Shown here piece by piece: positions 9,185 to 18,076 of a DNA stretch of 64,000 bases (positions within the stretch are counted from its first letter, which is position 1; every line of letters begins with the position of its first letter). The notes under the pieces are model-generated. The model had not been told where the DNA came from, searched no databases, and saw only the letters and a list, made by a program, of their open reading frames with translations. The translations under genes were made by a program, and so were the position numbers. The stretch covers positions 722,459 to 786,458 of the forward strand of contig NZ_JAKGAR010000003.1 of the NCBI RefSeq assembly GCF_021532625.1, in the 5' to 3' direction. This DNA comes from Octadecabacter algicola. GTDB lineage: Bacteria > Pseudomonadota > Alphaproteobacteria > Rhodobacterales > Rhodobacteraceae.

Positions 9185-9828
9185 GCAGTGATTACAACCC
9201 ACCCAATGATCCGCTTGATGTCATTCACTCGGATCATGAAATTTTGATCGTGAACAAACCCGCGGGGCTTTTGTCGGTGCCGGGCAAGGGCCCCCACCTT
9301 GCCGACTGTCTGATCGCGCGGGTGCAGGATGCGTTTCCACAGGCATTGTTGATCCACCGTTTGGATCGCGACACCAGCGGAGTAATGGTTTTTGCGCTGA
9401 CGCCCCATGCGCAGCGCCACATTGGGCTGCAATTTGAAAAACGCTATACCAAGAAGACTTATGTAGCCCGCGTTTGGGGCACGTTAGAGCCGAAAACAGG
9501 CACGGTAGATTTGCCGCTCATCGTAGATTGGGAAAACCGACCGCTTCAAAAGGTTTGCCATGAAACAGGAAAATCTGCCCAGACAGATTGGCGCGTTATG
9601 CGCAGTGACAGTGTCGAAAGTCGTGTGCGTTTGATGCCCAAGACAGGGCGCAGTCACCAGCTGCGGGTACATATGCTCAGCCTTGGTCACCCGATCTTGG
9701 GGGACCCGTTCTATGCTACCGGTGAGGCGCTTAATTATCCTCGTCTGATGCTACACTCCGAAGAGCTACGTCTGCGCCACCCAGATGGTGGCGAAGGCGT
9801 TCGTTATCGTGCAAAGGTGCCGTTTTAG
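9181..9828 (+). CDS. rluA: RluA-family 23S rRNA/tRNA pseudouridine synthase
   Basis: 215 residues with no S4 domain, like E. coli RluA (about 219), which modifies U746 of 23S rRNA and U32 of some tRNAs. The catalytic motif HRLDRDTSG is at 59-67 with catalytic D62, and GRSHQLRVH is the later conserved motif. GTG start overlaps rarD. The stop is interlocked with the rpiB stop on the other strand (9825-9828). Subfamily choice RluA versus another short member is from length and motif only. Confidence 0.85.
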   Translation: MSSDYNPPNDPLDVIHSDHEILIVNKPAGLLSVPGKGPHLADCLIARVQDAFPQALLIHRLDRDTSGVMVFALTPHAQRHIGLQFEKRYTKKTYVARVWGTLEPKTGTVDLPLIVDWENRPLQKVCHETGKSAQTDWRVMRSDSVESRVRLMPKTGRSHQLRVHMLSLGHPILGDPFYATGEALNYPRLMLHSEELRLRHPDGGEGVRYRAKVPF

Positions 9829-10268
9829 GGTTCGATCATATCCACACGCGTTGCGTGACGGCCACCTTCGAACTCGGCGCCCAAGAACGCATCAACGATA
9901 TCAAGTGCCAGACCTTCGCCCACAACGCGTGCCCCAAGTGACAGCATATTCGCGTTGTTGTGTTCGCGGGTCATACGCGCCGAGAACGTATCCAAGCACA
10001 CGCCGCAACGGATACCTTTGACTTTGTTGGCGGCCATCATGATTCCTTGGCCTGTGCCACAAACGATGATGCCGAGATCACAATCACCAGACGCCACACG
10101 TTCAGCCGCAGCCGCGCCATGGAGCGGATAGTGCGTGCTTTCGGTGGTTGTCGGGCCGATGTCTTCAACCTCATAGCCCTGATCAGCGATGTGTTTGGCG
10201 ATTGCCTGGCGCAGGTCGATTGCGGCGTGATCGCTCGACAGGACGATGCGTTTGGATGTGTTGGTCAT
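9825..10268 (-). CDS. rpiB: Ribose-5-phosphate isomerase B
   Basis: 147 residues, normal RpiB/LacAB length. It interconverts ribulose-5-phosphate and ribose-5-phosphate. SSDHAA (11-16) carries the phosphate/ring-opening D13-H14; VCGTGQGIMMAANK (69-82) includes catalytic C70; REHNNANML (101-109) supplies H103. All match the E. coli RpiB active site (C66, H99). The ATG is preceded by a GAAAGAGACTGAC ribosome site. It lies 30 bases downstream of the kinase-like gene start-side neighbour on the same strand? In fact it follows that gene's stop by 30 bases, so the two may be read together. Confidence 0.93.
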   Translation of the reverse strand: MTNTSKRIVLSSDHAAIDLRQAIAKHIADQGYEVEDIGPTTTESTHYPLHGAAAAERVASGDCDLGIIVCGTGQGIMMAANKVKGIRCGVCLDTFSARMTREHNNANMLSLGARVVGEGLALDIVDAFLGAEFEGGRHATRVDMIEP

Positions 10269-10298
10269 GTCAGTCTCTTTCGTCGGTAAGTCGTGTGG

Positions 10299-11306
10299 TT
10301 ATAGGCCCGCCAATCGGCGGTCGGTCAGGTTAAGACGCGCGGCGACAATCGGTTGCGTGTCAGCCCGTAGCTCCGGTTCTTTGCTAAGAAGAAATTCGAG
10401 TTCGTCCAATCGGTTCATTGCCACCAATTCCGCTATATCCTCGCGGGGAAGGTGGGTTACGGGTTGGATTAATTCGACGCGTGTGTCTGCGATCAGAGCG
10501 CGCGTGGCATCGCTGTCCAATCCCGTTTCGACAAAGGCGTAAATCCCCATTCCTTTAGCAGGCAATGCGAACGGGCTGAGCCGAACACCTGTCACGGCAT
10601 CATTTGCCATCAAGTCGGCAGTGATGTCCGCGCCTTCTTTGGCAATGCGGTTACCGGTGCCTTCACCATCGGACCAATTGAACACGCCACGCGTGATGCC
10701 GTTGTAAAGGCGTTTGCCTGTGGCCATCCAAATGCGCGTTGGCAGGGATTTGCGTTTTAGAATTCTGCGTTCGGACGCCGTCAAAAGACCCTTTGCGTAG
10801 CGCCCTTTTTGTTTGACCAAATGGCGCAGGTCTTCGTAGGCCATTGTGCGATACAGCCACCCTTTGCGGCGATGTACCGAGGCCAACTGAAAGTCGATTA
10901 CGGCGGCTGAACCATCCGGCGCCATCAACCAGTTTTGCGGTTTGGCGAGGTCATTGTGTGTGACATTACGACGGCGCATTTCACGCAAGATACGTTTGGC
11001 GTCTTTGTAATAGGCGGAATCATCCGGCTTCGCGAGGTTCAGCGGAATGCCGTCAGACCAGCTCCTCAGGATGCCTTCGTCGTCTACGCGGATCAGATCG
11101 GGGGTGCCCGTGATGCCTGTGACAACACGCAGGGACCGAACTTCTTTACGGGCAAGAAACCCGGCGATCGGTTTTGCCCAAAACGGCACACCATCCAACT
11201 TGCGCAGCACGAGCTTCGTCTCGGGCGCACCTTCAAGATGACCAGATACGGTTTCGGAAAACTCGTCACGTTTGTGGGTCGTGGTGGGGACAAATTTGGC
11301 GCGCAT
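10299..11306 (-). CDS. Protein-kinase-like protein with possible ANL-type C-terminal domain
   Basis: 335 residues. The middle has a kinase catalytic loop, HNDLAKPQN (117-125: D119 and N125 in the right places), and VIDFQLAS (136-143) where the usual DFG is D138-F-Q. The N-lobe is short and the glycine loop is not obvious, as in RIO-type or aminoglycoside-phosphotransferase-like kinases. From about 235 the sequence changes style: VTGVRLSPFALPAKGMGIYAFVE and later THLPRED/ELVAMNRLDELE resemble the small C-terminal domain of acyl-CoA synthetases. Related Rhodobacteraceae genes are usually called serine/threonine kinase. The substrate is unknown. A terminator (11338-11372) separates it from the upstream aldehyde dehydrogenase. 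Confidence 0.7.
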   Translation of the reverse strand: MRAKFVPTTTHKRDEFSETVSGHLEGAPETKLVLRKLDGVPFWAKPIAGFLARKEVRSLRVVTGITGTPDLIRVDDEGILRSWSDGIPLNLAKPDDSAYYKDAKRILREMRRRNVTHNDLAKPQNWLMAPDGSAAVIDFQLASVHRRKGWLYRTMAYEDLRHLVKQKGRYAKGLLTASERRILKRKSLPTRIWMATGKRLYNGITRGVFNWSDGEGTGNRIAKEGADITADLMANDAVTGVRLSPFALPAKGMGIYAFVETGLDSDATRALIADTRVELIQPVTHLPREDIAELVAMNRLDELEFLLSKEPELRADTQPIVAARLNLTDRRLAGL

Positions 11307-11337
11307 GTTGGGTTGTTAGCGCCGATTGCCCACCAAG

Positions 11338-11372
11338 AAAAGGAAAAGGCGGCGAGAGGACCCGCCGCCTTT
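11338..11372 (-). terminator. Rho-independent terminator of the aldehyde dehydrogenase gene
   Basis: Perfect 10-bp stem, AAAGGCGGCG (11345-11354) with CGCCGCCTTT (11363-11372), 8-base loop. On the minus strand the stem is followed by TTTTCCTTTTC. It lies 15 bases past the stop of the gene ending at 11387. Confidence 0.85.
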
Positions 11373-11386
11373 AACAAATCTGTGTT

Positions 11387-12811
11387 CTAAGACGTCCAAC
11401 CGCTGACGGCTTTAACTTCGAGGAACTCTTCCAATCCGTATAGCCCACCTTCGCGGCCATTGCCGGACTGTTTGTAGCCACCAAATGGCGATCCTTGTGC
11501 GAATCCTTGGCCGTTGGTTTCCACCATGCCAGAACGCAAGCGACGGGCTGCGTAGTGGCGTTTTTCGTCGTCAGGTGTCTGGATGTAGTTAGTGAGGCCG
11601 TAGGGAGTGTCGTTAGCGATAGCAATGGCTTCGTCGATCGTGTCGAACTTCATGATGGCCAGCACGGGGCCAAAGACTTCTTCTTGGGCGATGGTCATAT
11701 CGTTTGTGACATCTGCGATTACGGTTGGTTTGACGTAGAAGCCACGGTTCAGCCCGTCTGGGCGACCAAGGCCACCAGCTGTCAGGCGGCCTTCGCCAAC
11801 ACCGATCTCAATCAAGCCTTGGATCTTATCGAACTGCGCCTCAGAGACGACTGGACCAATATGCTGGCCTTCTTCGGATGCTGGCCCAACTTTTGTTTCG
11901 TTCGCAACGCGTGTCGCGATTTCAACGGCTTCGTCATAGAAAGACGATTCGACCAACATACGGGTTGGCGCGTTGCAGGATTGGCCTGAGTTACGGAAAC
12001 AACGAGATGCACCGTATTCGACGCCCTTTGCACCTGCATCTTCAAAGATGATGTTCGCACCTTTACCGCCGAGCTCAAGGCTTACGCGTTTCAAGGAGTC
12101 TGCCGCCGATTTCGAAATCAGCTTACCTGCGCGGGACGAGCCCGTGAAGCTAACCATATCGACATCTGGGTGCGCGGACAGTTGAGAACCAACACCGACG
12201 CCATCACCATTGATCATGTTGAAAACGCCAGCAGGGAAGCCTGCTTCGTCCATATATTCAGCGAACAGAACGCTAGACAGCGGTGAGATTTCGGATGGTT
12301 TCAAAACCGTTGTACAACCAACTGCGATTGCAGGAACGGCTTTCAGGACGACCTGATTCATCGGCCAGTTCCACGGCGTGATAAGTGCGCAAACGCCAAT
12401 TGGTTCCAACAGGGTCTTTTCAGTCGCAGTGAAGTCGCGTTCAAAGGACATCGTTTCAAAGGCCTTGAGGAAACCTTCGAGGTGCCAAGAGCCAGCGCCG
12501 ACTTGATTAATCCGCGACATAGAGATCGGCGCACCCATTTCCATGGACATGGCTTGGGCCATTTCTTCGGCGCGATCATTGTAAACTTCTAGCAGACGCT
12601 TGAACAGCGCCATTTTTTCGGACCTGTCGACAAACGCCCATTCGGGAAAGGCCGCTTTGGCAGCTGCAACTGCGGCATCCGTGTCTGCCTGATCTCCAAG
12701 AGAGATGATGGCGCAGGCTTCTTCGGTAGACGGGTCGACTACTGAAAAGTCGTTTGCTTTGGCAGGGGAAACCCACTGTCCATTGATGTAGAAATCTCTT
12801 TTCTCGATCAT
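11387..12811 (-). CDS. Aldehyde dehydrogenase family protein
   Basis: 474 residues from ATG at 12811, chosen because GGAGGA sits 6-7 bases upstream; an upstream in-frame ATG at 12832 lacks a ribosome site. NAD(P)-dependent ALDH fold: PWNWP for the cofactor cleft, general-base E246 in LELGGKGAN and catalytic C279 in NSGQSCNAPTR. It oxidises an aldehyde to an acid; the substrate cannot be told, though betaine-aldehyde-like and general aliphatic ALDHs share this pattern. Divergent from a peroxiredoxin gene across a 120-base promoter region that holds a palindrome (12866-12886), suggesting shared control, perhaps for aldehydes made during oxidative damage. Confidence 0.92.
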   Translation of the reverse strand: MIEKRDFYINGQWVSPAKANDFSVVDPSTEEACAIISLGDQADTDAAVAAAKAAFPEWAFVDRSEKMALFKRLLEVYNDRAEEMAQAMSMEMGAPISMSRINQVGAGSWHLEGFLKAFETMSFERDFTATEKTLLEPIGVCALITPWNWPMNQVVLKAVPAIAVGCTTVLKPSEISPLSSVLFAEYMDEAGFPAGVFNMINGDGVGVGSQLSAHPDVDMVSFTGSSRAGKLISKSAADSLKRVSLELGGKGANIIFEDAGAKGVEYGASRCFRNSGQSCNAPTRMLVESSFYDEAVEIATRVANETKVGPASEEGQHIGPVVSEAQFDKIQGLIEIGVGEGRLTAGGLGRPDGLNRGFYVKPTVIADVTNDMTIAQEEVFGPVLAIMKFDTIDEAIAIANDTPYGLTNYIQTPDDEKRHYAARRLRSGMVETNGQGFAQGSPFGGYKQSGNGREGGLYGLEEFLEVKAVSGWTS

Positions 12812-12865
12812 GATTGATCCTCCGATTGGCACTTATGGTCGCAGGGTGTGTTTGCGGTGCTGGCA

Positions 12866-12886
12866 GTGCTAGAACTGTTCTAACAC
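12866..12886. promoter_or_regulatory. Palindromic operator, Irr-box-like
   Basis: A 21-base near-perfect palindrome: GTG-C-TAGAAC-T-GTTCTA-A-CAC, with one mismatched pair. The core TAGAA-N3-TTCTA matches the core of the iron control element recognised by Irr in alphaproteobacteria (TTTAGAA-N3-TTCTAAA). It sits in the divergent region between ALDH and peroxiredoxin, and TAGAAC at 12870-12875 would fall at the -35 position for a peroxiredoxin -10 of TATATG (12893-12898). That spacing suggests repression. Assignment to Irr is by resemblance only. Confidence 0.5.
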
Positions 12887-12930
12887 GAGTCATATATGAT
12901 CAATGAACGTAAACAAGAAGGAGCACCGAC

Positions 12931-13584
12931 ATGGGCTTGCGCATCAACGACACGATTCCGAACCTGACTGTTGAAACTGATGAGGGTACATTTGCCCTTC
13001 ACGACTGGATTGGCGACAGCTGGGCCATCCTGTTCAGCCACCCGAAAGATTTTACGCCCGTTTGCACAACTGAATTCGGCGCTGTGGCTCAGCTGGCCGA
13101 TGAGTGGGAAAAGCGTGGTACTAAGGTGCTAGGTATTTCCATCGACGGTGTCGAAGAGCACAAAAAATGGAAAAAAGACATTGAGTCCACAAGCGGCGCC
13201 AAAGCTGGGTTCCCGATTGTTGCTGACGAAGGTCTTGAACTTGCCAAGGCATTCGACATGTTGCCAGCCGAAGCTTACATGCCAGACGGTCGTACGCCTG
13301 CGGATTCCGCAACTGTGCGTGTTGTCTTTATCGTTGGCCCAGACAAGCAGTTGAAGCTGTCCATGACCTACCCGATGAATGTTGGCCGCAATTTTGCAGA
13401 AGTGCTGCGTGCATTGGACGGTCTGCAGACCGCCGCACGAGAAAACGTTGCGACTCCGGCGAACTGGACTGTTGGCCAAGACGTTGTTGTTCCGATGGGC
13501 GTGTCTGATGAAGATGCGATTGCCAAGTATGGTTCGATCGACACGAAGCTACCGTATCTGCGGATGGCTAAACTACCCGAGTAA
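12931..13584 (+). CDS. 1-Cys peroxiredoxin (Prx6 type)
   Basis: 217 residues, full Prx6-type length with the C-terminal extension. It reduces peroxides using the peroxidatic cysteine C45 in HPKDFTPVCTTEFG. No other cysteine occurs in the protein, so it is a true 1-Cys enzyme needing an external thiol such as glutathione. The ATG follows AAGGAGCACCGAC. A strong terminator follows. It is divergent from an aldehyde dehydrogenase, with a palindromic operator candidate in between. Confidence 0.95.
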   Translation: MGLRINDTIPNLTVETDEGTFALHDWIGDSWAILFSHPKDFTPVCTTEFGAVAQLADEWEKRGTKVLGISIDGVEEHKKWKKDIESTSGAKAGFPIVADEGLELAKAFDMLPAEAYMPDGRTPADSATVRVVFIVGPDKQLKLSMTYPMNVGRNFAEVLRALDGLQTAARENVATPANWTVGQDVVVPMGVSDEDAIAKYGSIDTKLPYLRMAKLPE

Positions 13585-13612
13585 CGGCAGCGTCGCTATT
13601 TGCTTTGCAAAT

Positions 13613-13660
13613 GCGCCCCGCCCACGGTCCCTTTGGGATTGGTGGACGGGGCGTTTTTTT
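13613..13660 (+). terminator. Rho-independent terminator after peroxiredoxin
   Basis: GC-rich hairpin with arms CGCCCCGCCCAC and GTGGACGGGGCG (one mismatch), then eight T residues (13653-13661). The T run overlaps the stop codon of the convergent aquaporin gene. Confidence 0.85.
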
Positions 13661-14349
13661 TATGCTTCGTCTGCGTCTAGCAGCCCTGTTTTGAACAGGA
13701 TGCCTGCTGCAACACCACCGATGACGGGTGCAACAATGAAGAGCCAAACTTGACCAAGTGCGCCGCCACCTGCGAACAGGGCTGGCCCAATGGAGCGTGC
13801 TGGGTTCACAGAAACACCTGTGATTTTGATACCAACCAAGTGGATTACAACCAATGCCAAGCCAATTGCCAAGCCCGCCATCGCCGCTGGTGCACCTTTG
13901 CCTGTCGAGCCGAGGATCACGACGACGAACAGGAATGTAGCAACGACTTCAAAGACGAATGCCGAGAGAATATTGTATTCGCCGAGGTAACCTTCCCCCC
14001 AACCGTTTGCACCAAGACCACCTTCGTAGCTTGCTGTGCCAGATGCGATGATCCAGAGAACCAGTGCACCGGCGATTGCGCCCGCGACCTGAGCAATCAT
14101 GTACGGAATGGCTTCGGCCATGGTCATGCGACCAGCGGCAACCGCGCCCAAAGAAACAGCGGGGTTGATGTGACAGCCCGAAACCGGACCGATGCCGTAG
14201 GCCATCCCGATCAAAGCCAGACCGAATGCGAAACTGATACCTGCAAGGCCAATTCCTGTTGTGCCGTCTGCGCCTGCGATGACGGCTGCGCCGCAACCAA
14301 ACAGGACCAGTGTGAATGTGCCGATGAATTCGGCCAATGGTTTCTTCAT
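13660..14349 (-). CDS. aqpZ: Aquaporin Z
   Basis: 229 residues, six membrane helices plus two half-helices, the standard AqpZ length. Both pore motifs are intact: HINPAVSLG in the first half and SVNPARSIGPAL in the second, the latter with the arginine of the selectivity filter. It is a water-selective channel of the inner membrane. The start has GGAAATATC upstream. Convergent with peroxiredoxin; the L,D-transpeptidase gene upstream is separated by its own terminator. Confidence 0.94.
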   Translation of the reverse strand: MKKPLAEFIGTFTLVLFGCGAAVIAGADGTTGIGLAGISFAFGLALIGMAYGIGPVSGCHINPAVSLGAVAAGRMTMAEAIPYMIAQVAGAIAGALVLWIIASGTASYEGGLGANGWGEGYLGEYNILSAFVFEVVATFLFVVVILGSTGKGAPAAMAGLAIGLALVVIHLVGIKITGVSVNPARSIGPALFAGGGALGQVWLFIVAPVIGGVAAGILFKTGLLDADEA

Positions 14350-14437
14350 GATATTTCCTTCCCAAGAACGTCCAGTGAGCAGACGTTAAGACCCAAGGTG
14401 CGATTTAATGCGCGGGTGCGTCACGGGGAGAAAGCAC

Positions 14438-14465
14438 AAAAAAGGCCCCGCCGTACGACGAGGCC
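14438..14465 (-). terminator. Rho-independent terminator of the L,D-transpeptidase gene
   Basis: Arms GGCCTCGTC and GGCGGGGCC (minus-strand reading, one wobble and one mismatch), followed by TTTTTT. It lies 22 bases past the stop at 14487. Confidence 0.8.
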
Positions 14466-14486
14466 GTTTCCGAGATGAAAGTCTGT

Positions 14487-15047
14487 TTAGTGAAGTACGG
14501 CGCGAGTATTGAGCGGAACGCGGTTATACAAATCTGTAATGTGGCTGTTTACCAGTCGCACGCATCCGTTTGACACCGCACTGCCGATCGTGCGCGGGGC
14601 ATTGGTTCCGTGGATGCGCAGAAAGGTGTCGCGCTGGCCGCTAAACAGATATAGTGCGCGTGCACCAAGCGGGTTCTCGACACCGCCAGGCATGCCATCT
14701 GCGTATTGGGCATAGGATTCAGGGCTGCGCTCGATCATGTCGGGAGTAGGGGTCCAACTAGGCCACTCTTTCTTTACGCGAATGATGAAATCGCCGCTTT
14801 CATAAAGGCCCTGACGGCCAATGCCGACCGAGTATTCCATCGCCAAACCAGGCCCGAGCATCCAATATAGTTTGAAGCTGCCCGGTTCGACGTGAACTTC
14901 GCCGGTCGCGTAGTCACGATCAATGCGCACGACACGTGGCAACTGGCTTTCGGGAATTAGAAATCCTTGGGCGGACGCGGAGGTGGCAGCAAGGCCAGCG
15001 GATGCGGCGGCAGTGTTTAGGAAGTGGCGGCGCGTAATCATTAACAT
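14487..15047 (-). CDS. L,D-transpeptidase (YkuD domain)
   Basis: 186 residues. An N-terminal export signal (RRHFLNTAAASAGLAATSASA, twin-arginine-like, cleaved near residue 27) is followed by a YkuD domain. The catalytic signature is present: H146 in IHGTN and C162 in IGSAVSNGCVRL. These periplasmic enzymes make 3-3 crosslinks in peptidoglycan or attach proteins to it. No LysM or peptidoglycan-binding domain is attached, so this is a minimal type. An alternative ATG lies two codons in. Own terminator downstream. Confidence 0.9.
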   Translation of the reverse strand: MLMITRRHFLNTAAASAGLAATSASAQGFLIPESQLPRVVRIDRDYATGEVHVEPGSFKLYWMLGPGLAMEYSVGIGRQGLYESGDFIIRVKKEWPSWTPTPDMIERSPESYAQYADGMPGGVENPLGARALYLFSGQRDTFLRIHGTNAPRTIGSAVSNGCVRLVNSHITDLYNRVPLNTRAVLH

Positions 15048-15147
15048 AATCCCCAGTAAGACGTTCGTTATTCCACGTTATGCCCTGCATTAGGGGTTTT
15101 GGGCAAGGTATTGCCGATCACGAAGCGGTCAGGGTTTCCTGACCATG

Positions 15148-15176
15148 AAAAAGGCCCCGATGTTTCCATCGGGGCC
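15148..15176 (-). terminator. Rho-independent terminator of pnp
   Basis: Perfect 10-bp stem GGCCCCGATG / CATCGGGGCC with a 4-base loop, followed on the minus strand by TTTTT. It is 30 bases past the pnp stop. Confidence 0.92.
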
Positions 15177-15205
15177 TCTGCGTTCAAAAATTGAGAGCGA
15201 AGACC

Positions 15206-17338
15206 TTAGTCTTCTTTCTTCTCTTCTTTGATTTCTTCGCCAGTTTCCTGATCGACAACTTTCATGGATAGGCGAACCTTGCCACGGTCGTCAAAGCCCA
15301 GAAGCTTAACTTTAACTTCCTGACCTTCTTTTAGAACGTCGGACGGGTGGTTCAAGCGACGGTTTTCGATCTGAGAAACGTGCACGAGGCCATCTTTCTT
15401 GCCGAAGAAGTTCACGAATGCACCGAAGTCGACGATCTTCACGACTGTACCTGTGTAAACCATGCCCTCTTCAGGCTCAGCTACGATGGACCAGATCATG
15501 TCGTAGGCCTTCTTGATGCTGTCACCGTTTGGCGATGCGATCTTGATGATGCCTTCGTCGTTGATGTCGACCTTTGCGCCGGACACTTCAACGATCTCAC
15601 GGATAACTTTACCGCCAGACCCGATGACTTCACGGATTTTATCCGTTGGGACCTGCATCGTTTCGATGCGTGGTGCGTGCTCGGAGAACTCGGACGCGCC
15701 GGAAAGTGCCTTGTTCATTTCACCAAGGATGTGCATACGGCCCGCTTTCGCCTGAGCGAGAGCTTCTTTCATAATAGCTGGCGTGATGCCTGCGATCTTG
15801 ATGTCCATCTGCAAGGATGTGATGCCGTTTTCGGTACCCGCAACCTTGAAGTCCATGTCGCCGAGGTGGTCTTCGTCGCCCAAGATGTCGGAGAGGATGG
15901 CGTAGTCGCCGCTCTCTTCCATGATGAGGCCCATAGCAACACCAGCAACCGCTGATTTCAGCGGAACACCTGCGTCCATCATGGACAAGGAGCCACCACA
16001 AACAGACGCCATAGAGGACGAACCGTTGGATTCTGTGATTTCGGACACAACGCGAACGGTGTACGGGAAATCAGTTGCAGTAGGCAGAACCGCCTGAAGT
16101 GCACGCCAAGCAAGCTTACCGTGGCCGATTTCACGACGACCTGGAGGGCCGAAACGACCAACTTCACCAACAGAGTATGGTGGGAAGTTATAGTGCAGCA
16201 GGAAGTTCGATTTATACATACCTTGAAGGCTGTCGATCATCTGCTCGTCGTCGCCAGTACCCAATGTCGTAACAACAAGGCCCTGAGTTTCACCGCGTGT
16301 GAACAATGCAGAACCGTGTGTCCGTGGCAGGATGCCTGTCTCGGATACGATGTCGCGGATTTCGTCAGTCTTACGACCGTCAATGCGCTTACCCGTTTTT
16401 ACAACGTCGCCGCGCAGGATGGAGGCCTCGAGGCCTTTCATCGCGGAACCGAGGTTTGCATCTTCAAGCTGCTCTTCTGTCAAAGCAGCTTTGATTGCTT
16501 CGCGAGCTTCGCCAACGGCTGTTGTGCGTTCCTGCTTGTCGGAAATCGCGAAGGCTGCGCGCATCTGCTTTTCGCCTGCTTTGGCAACAGCCTTGGACAG
16601 ATCGGAGTAGTCAGGTGCGGAAAAGTCGAACGGCTCTTTTGCGGCGTCTTCGGCCAGATCAATGATCAGGTCGATAACTGGCTGGATCTGTTCGTGAGCA
16701 AATTCAACAGCGCCGAGCATTTCCTCTTCGGAAAGTTCGTATGCTTCGGATTCAACCATCATCACGGCGTCTTTGGTGCCTGCAACAACAAGGTCCAAAC
16801 GCTGTTCTGGGTTTTCACGCAGCTTGTGCATGTCGTCCATTTCAGGGTTCAGGATGTAATCGCCATCTTCAAAGCCAACGCGGCAAGCAGCGATTGGGCC
16901 CATGAATGGTGCGCCAGAGATTGTCAGCGCAGCGGATGCCGCGATCATTGCAACCATGTCTGGATCGTTAACGAGGTCGTGGGACAGAACAGTACAGATA
17001 ACCAGTACTTCGTTCTTGAAACCCTCAACGAACAGCGGGCGGATCGGACGGTCGATCAGGCGGGCTGTCAGGGTTTCTTTTTCTGTTGGGCGTGCTTCAC
17101 GCTTGAAGAAACCACCTGGAACTTTACCAGCGGCGTAATACTTTTCACCGTAGTGAACGGTCAGCGGGAAGAAATCTTGACCCGGCTTTTGTTGCTTGGC
17201 GAATGTGACGTTCGCCATAACAGTTGTTTCGCCGTATGTGGCGATCACGGTGCCGTCTGCCTGACGCGCAACCTTACCCGTTTCCAGTGTCAGCGTTTCT
17301 TCGCCCCACTGGATGGATTTTTTAATTTCTTTGAACAT
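15206..17338 (-). CDS. pnp: Polyribonucleotide nucleotidyltransferase (PNPase)
   Basis: 710 residues, the full-length enzyme: two RNase PH cores, then KH (about 555-615) and S1 (about 620-690) RNA-binding domains. It degrades RNA 3' to 5' by phosphorolysis and is a component of RNA-turnover complexes. [20 protein letters not shown] is the recognisable second-core start, and [18 protein letters not shown] begins S1. The start has AGGAAACGATA upstream. The usual partner rpsO lies 4.5 kb upstream on the same strand, not adjacent. Two stable hairpins in the leader (17354-17410) may take part in autoregulation. Confidence 0.97.
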   Translation of the reverse strand: MFKEIKKSIQWGEETLTLETGKVARQADGTVIATYGETTVMANVTFAKQQKPGQDFFPLTVHYGEKYYAAGKVPGGFFKREARPTEKETLTARLIDRPIRPLFVEGFKNEVLVICTVLSHDLVNDPDMVAMIAASAALTISGAPFMGPIAACRVGFEDGDYILNPEMDDMHKLRENPEQRLDLVVAGTKDAVMMVESEAYELSEEEMLGAVEFAHEQIQPVIDLIIDLAEDAAKEPFDFSAPDYSDLSKAVAKAGEKQMRAAFAISDKQERTTAVGEAREAIKAALTEEQLEDANLGSAMKGLEASILRGDVVKTGKRIDGRKTDEIRDIVSETGILPRTHGSALFTRGETQGLVVTTLGTGDDEQMIDSLQGMYKSNFLLHYNFPPYSVGEVGRFGPPGRREIGHGKLAWRALQAVLPTATDFPYTVRVVSEITESNGSSSMASVCGGSLSMMDAGVPLKSAVAGVAMGLIMEESGDYAILSDILGDEDHLGDMDFKVAGTENGITSLQMDIKIAGITPAIMKEALAQAKAGRMHILGEMNKALSGASEFSEHAPRIETMQVPTDKIREVIGSGGKVIREIVEVSGAKVDINDEGIIKIASPNGDSIKKAYDMIWSIVAEPEEGMVYTGTVVKIVDFGAFVNFFGKKDGLVHVSQIENRRLNHPSDVLKEGQEVKVKLLGFDDRGKVRLSMKVVDQETGEEIKEEKKED

Positions 17339-17353
17339 TATCGTTTCCTATTT

Positions 17354-17410
17354 GAGGGCACCCTTGGGCGTTCCCAAGTCCCTCGTATCATTGGTGGCCC
17401 CATTGCCACC
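17354..17410 (-). promoter_or_regulatory. pnp leader stem-loops
   Basis: Two hairpins just upstream of the pnp ribosome site. The near one pairs GAGGG (17354-17358) with CCCTC (17380-17384) and CTTGGG (17363-17368) with CCCAAG (17373-17378) around a 4-base loop. The far one pairs GGTGGC (17393-17398) with GCCACC (17405-17410). E. coli pnp is autoregulated through an RNase III-cleaved leader stem, so a similar role is plausible here but unproven. Confidence 0.45.
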
Positions 17411-17524
17411 GACCCCAATCCTGTCTGCGCACGCCGGGGTCTTTAGCGTTACGTCTCAGATAGGGGGCGTTTACAGAGGTTTTGGCGGTTTGGGAAGCTT
17501 TGTGTTGTCATGCTGTGATCGCCG

Positions 17525-18028
17525 TCAATCGACAGGTTCGGAACACAAGTAACCAACAGCGATGGCCACGATTGCGCAGGGTAGACCAATATTAAAAGCG
17601 AAGAATGGGATGATACCGAATAAAAAACCAAATCCGAGAAAGGCGAGGATGGCAGGGAGTATTTCGTGCCATTCGATGCCATGTTGGATTACATCATGAA
17701 TAAGAAGCCCAATCGGGCCAGCAATTGTGCCGAACAGGAAACCAATACCACCCCAGTTCCATATCGTGGCGACATTGAAAATAAGTCTCGTTCGAAACGC
17801 GTTAAGCATCGTTAGTGCAATGATCGTCGTGGGCATTACGATGATCCATGCCATGACGTCATAGTTGGTAAGGATAATGTTCGTGTTTTTCGGGTGCCCC
17901 ATTATCCAAGCTGCGGGGTTCAGTGGCCCTGCAAATACTAGGAACACCACGCCCCAAATCCCAAATGGTTCGCGAAATCGACGTAAATCCTTGGTTGGCG
18001 GGGCGGCGGCAGTCATGTCCCAAAACAT
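17525..18028 (-). CDS. Integral membrane protein, unknown function
   Basis: 167 residues with about four to five hydrophobic helices (roughly 23-42, 57-75, 88-108, 120-140, 143-160). The N-terminus is polar and basic. No family recognised; WNWGGIGFLFGTIAGPIGLLIHD is the most distinctive stretch. ATG 18028 and an in-frame ATG four codons later are both possible; neither has a good ribosome site. It lies between pnp and the YHYH-protein gene, same strand, apparently as its own unit. Confidence 0.65.
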   Translation of the reverse strand: MFWDMTAAAPPTKDLRRFREPFGIWGVVFLVFAGPLNPAAWIMGHPKNTNIILTNYDVMAWIIVMPTTIIALTMLNAFRTRLIFNVATIWNWGGIGFLFGTIAGPIGLLIHDVIQHGIEWHEILPAILAFLGFGFLFGIIPFFAFNIGLPCAIVAIAVGYLCSEPVD

Positions 18029-18076
18029 ACCACCACTTTAAGGCGAGATTTAAGGCGATTATTGAAACCTTGTGAA

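Noticed and set aside
16121..17446. Long + strand reading frame (441 codons) opposite pnp
   Set aside because: Antisense shadow of a highly conserved gene; Cys/Phe/His-rich product with no motif.
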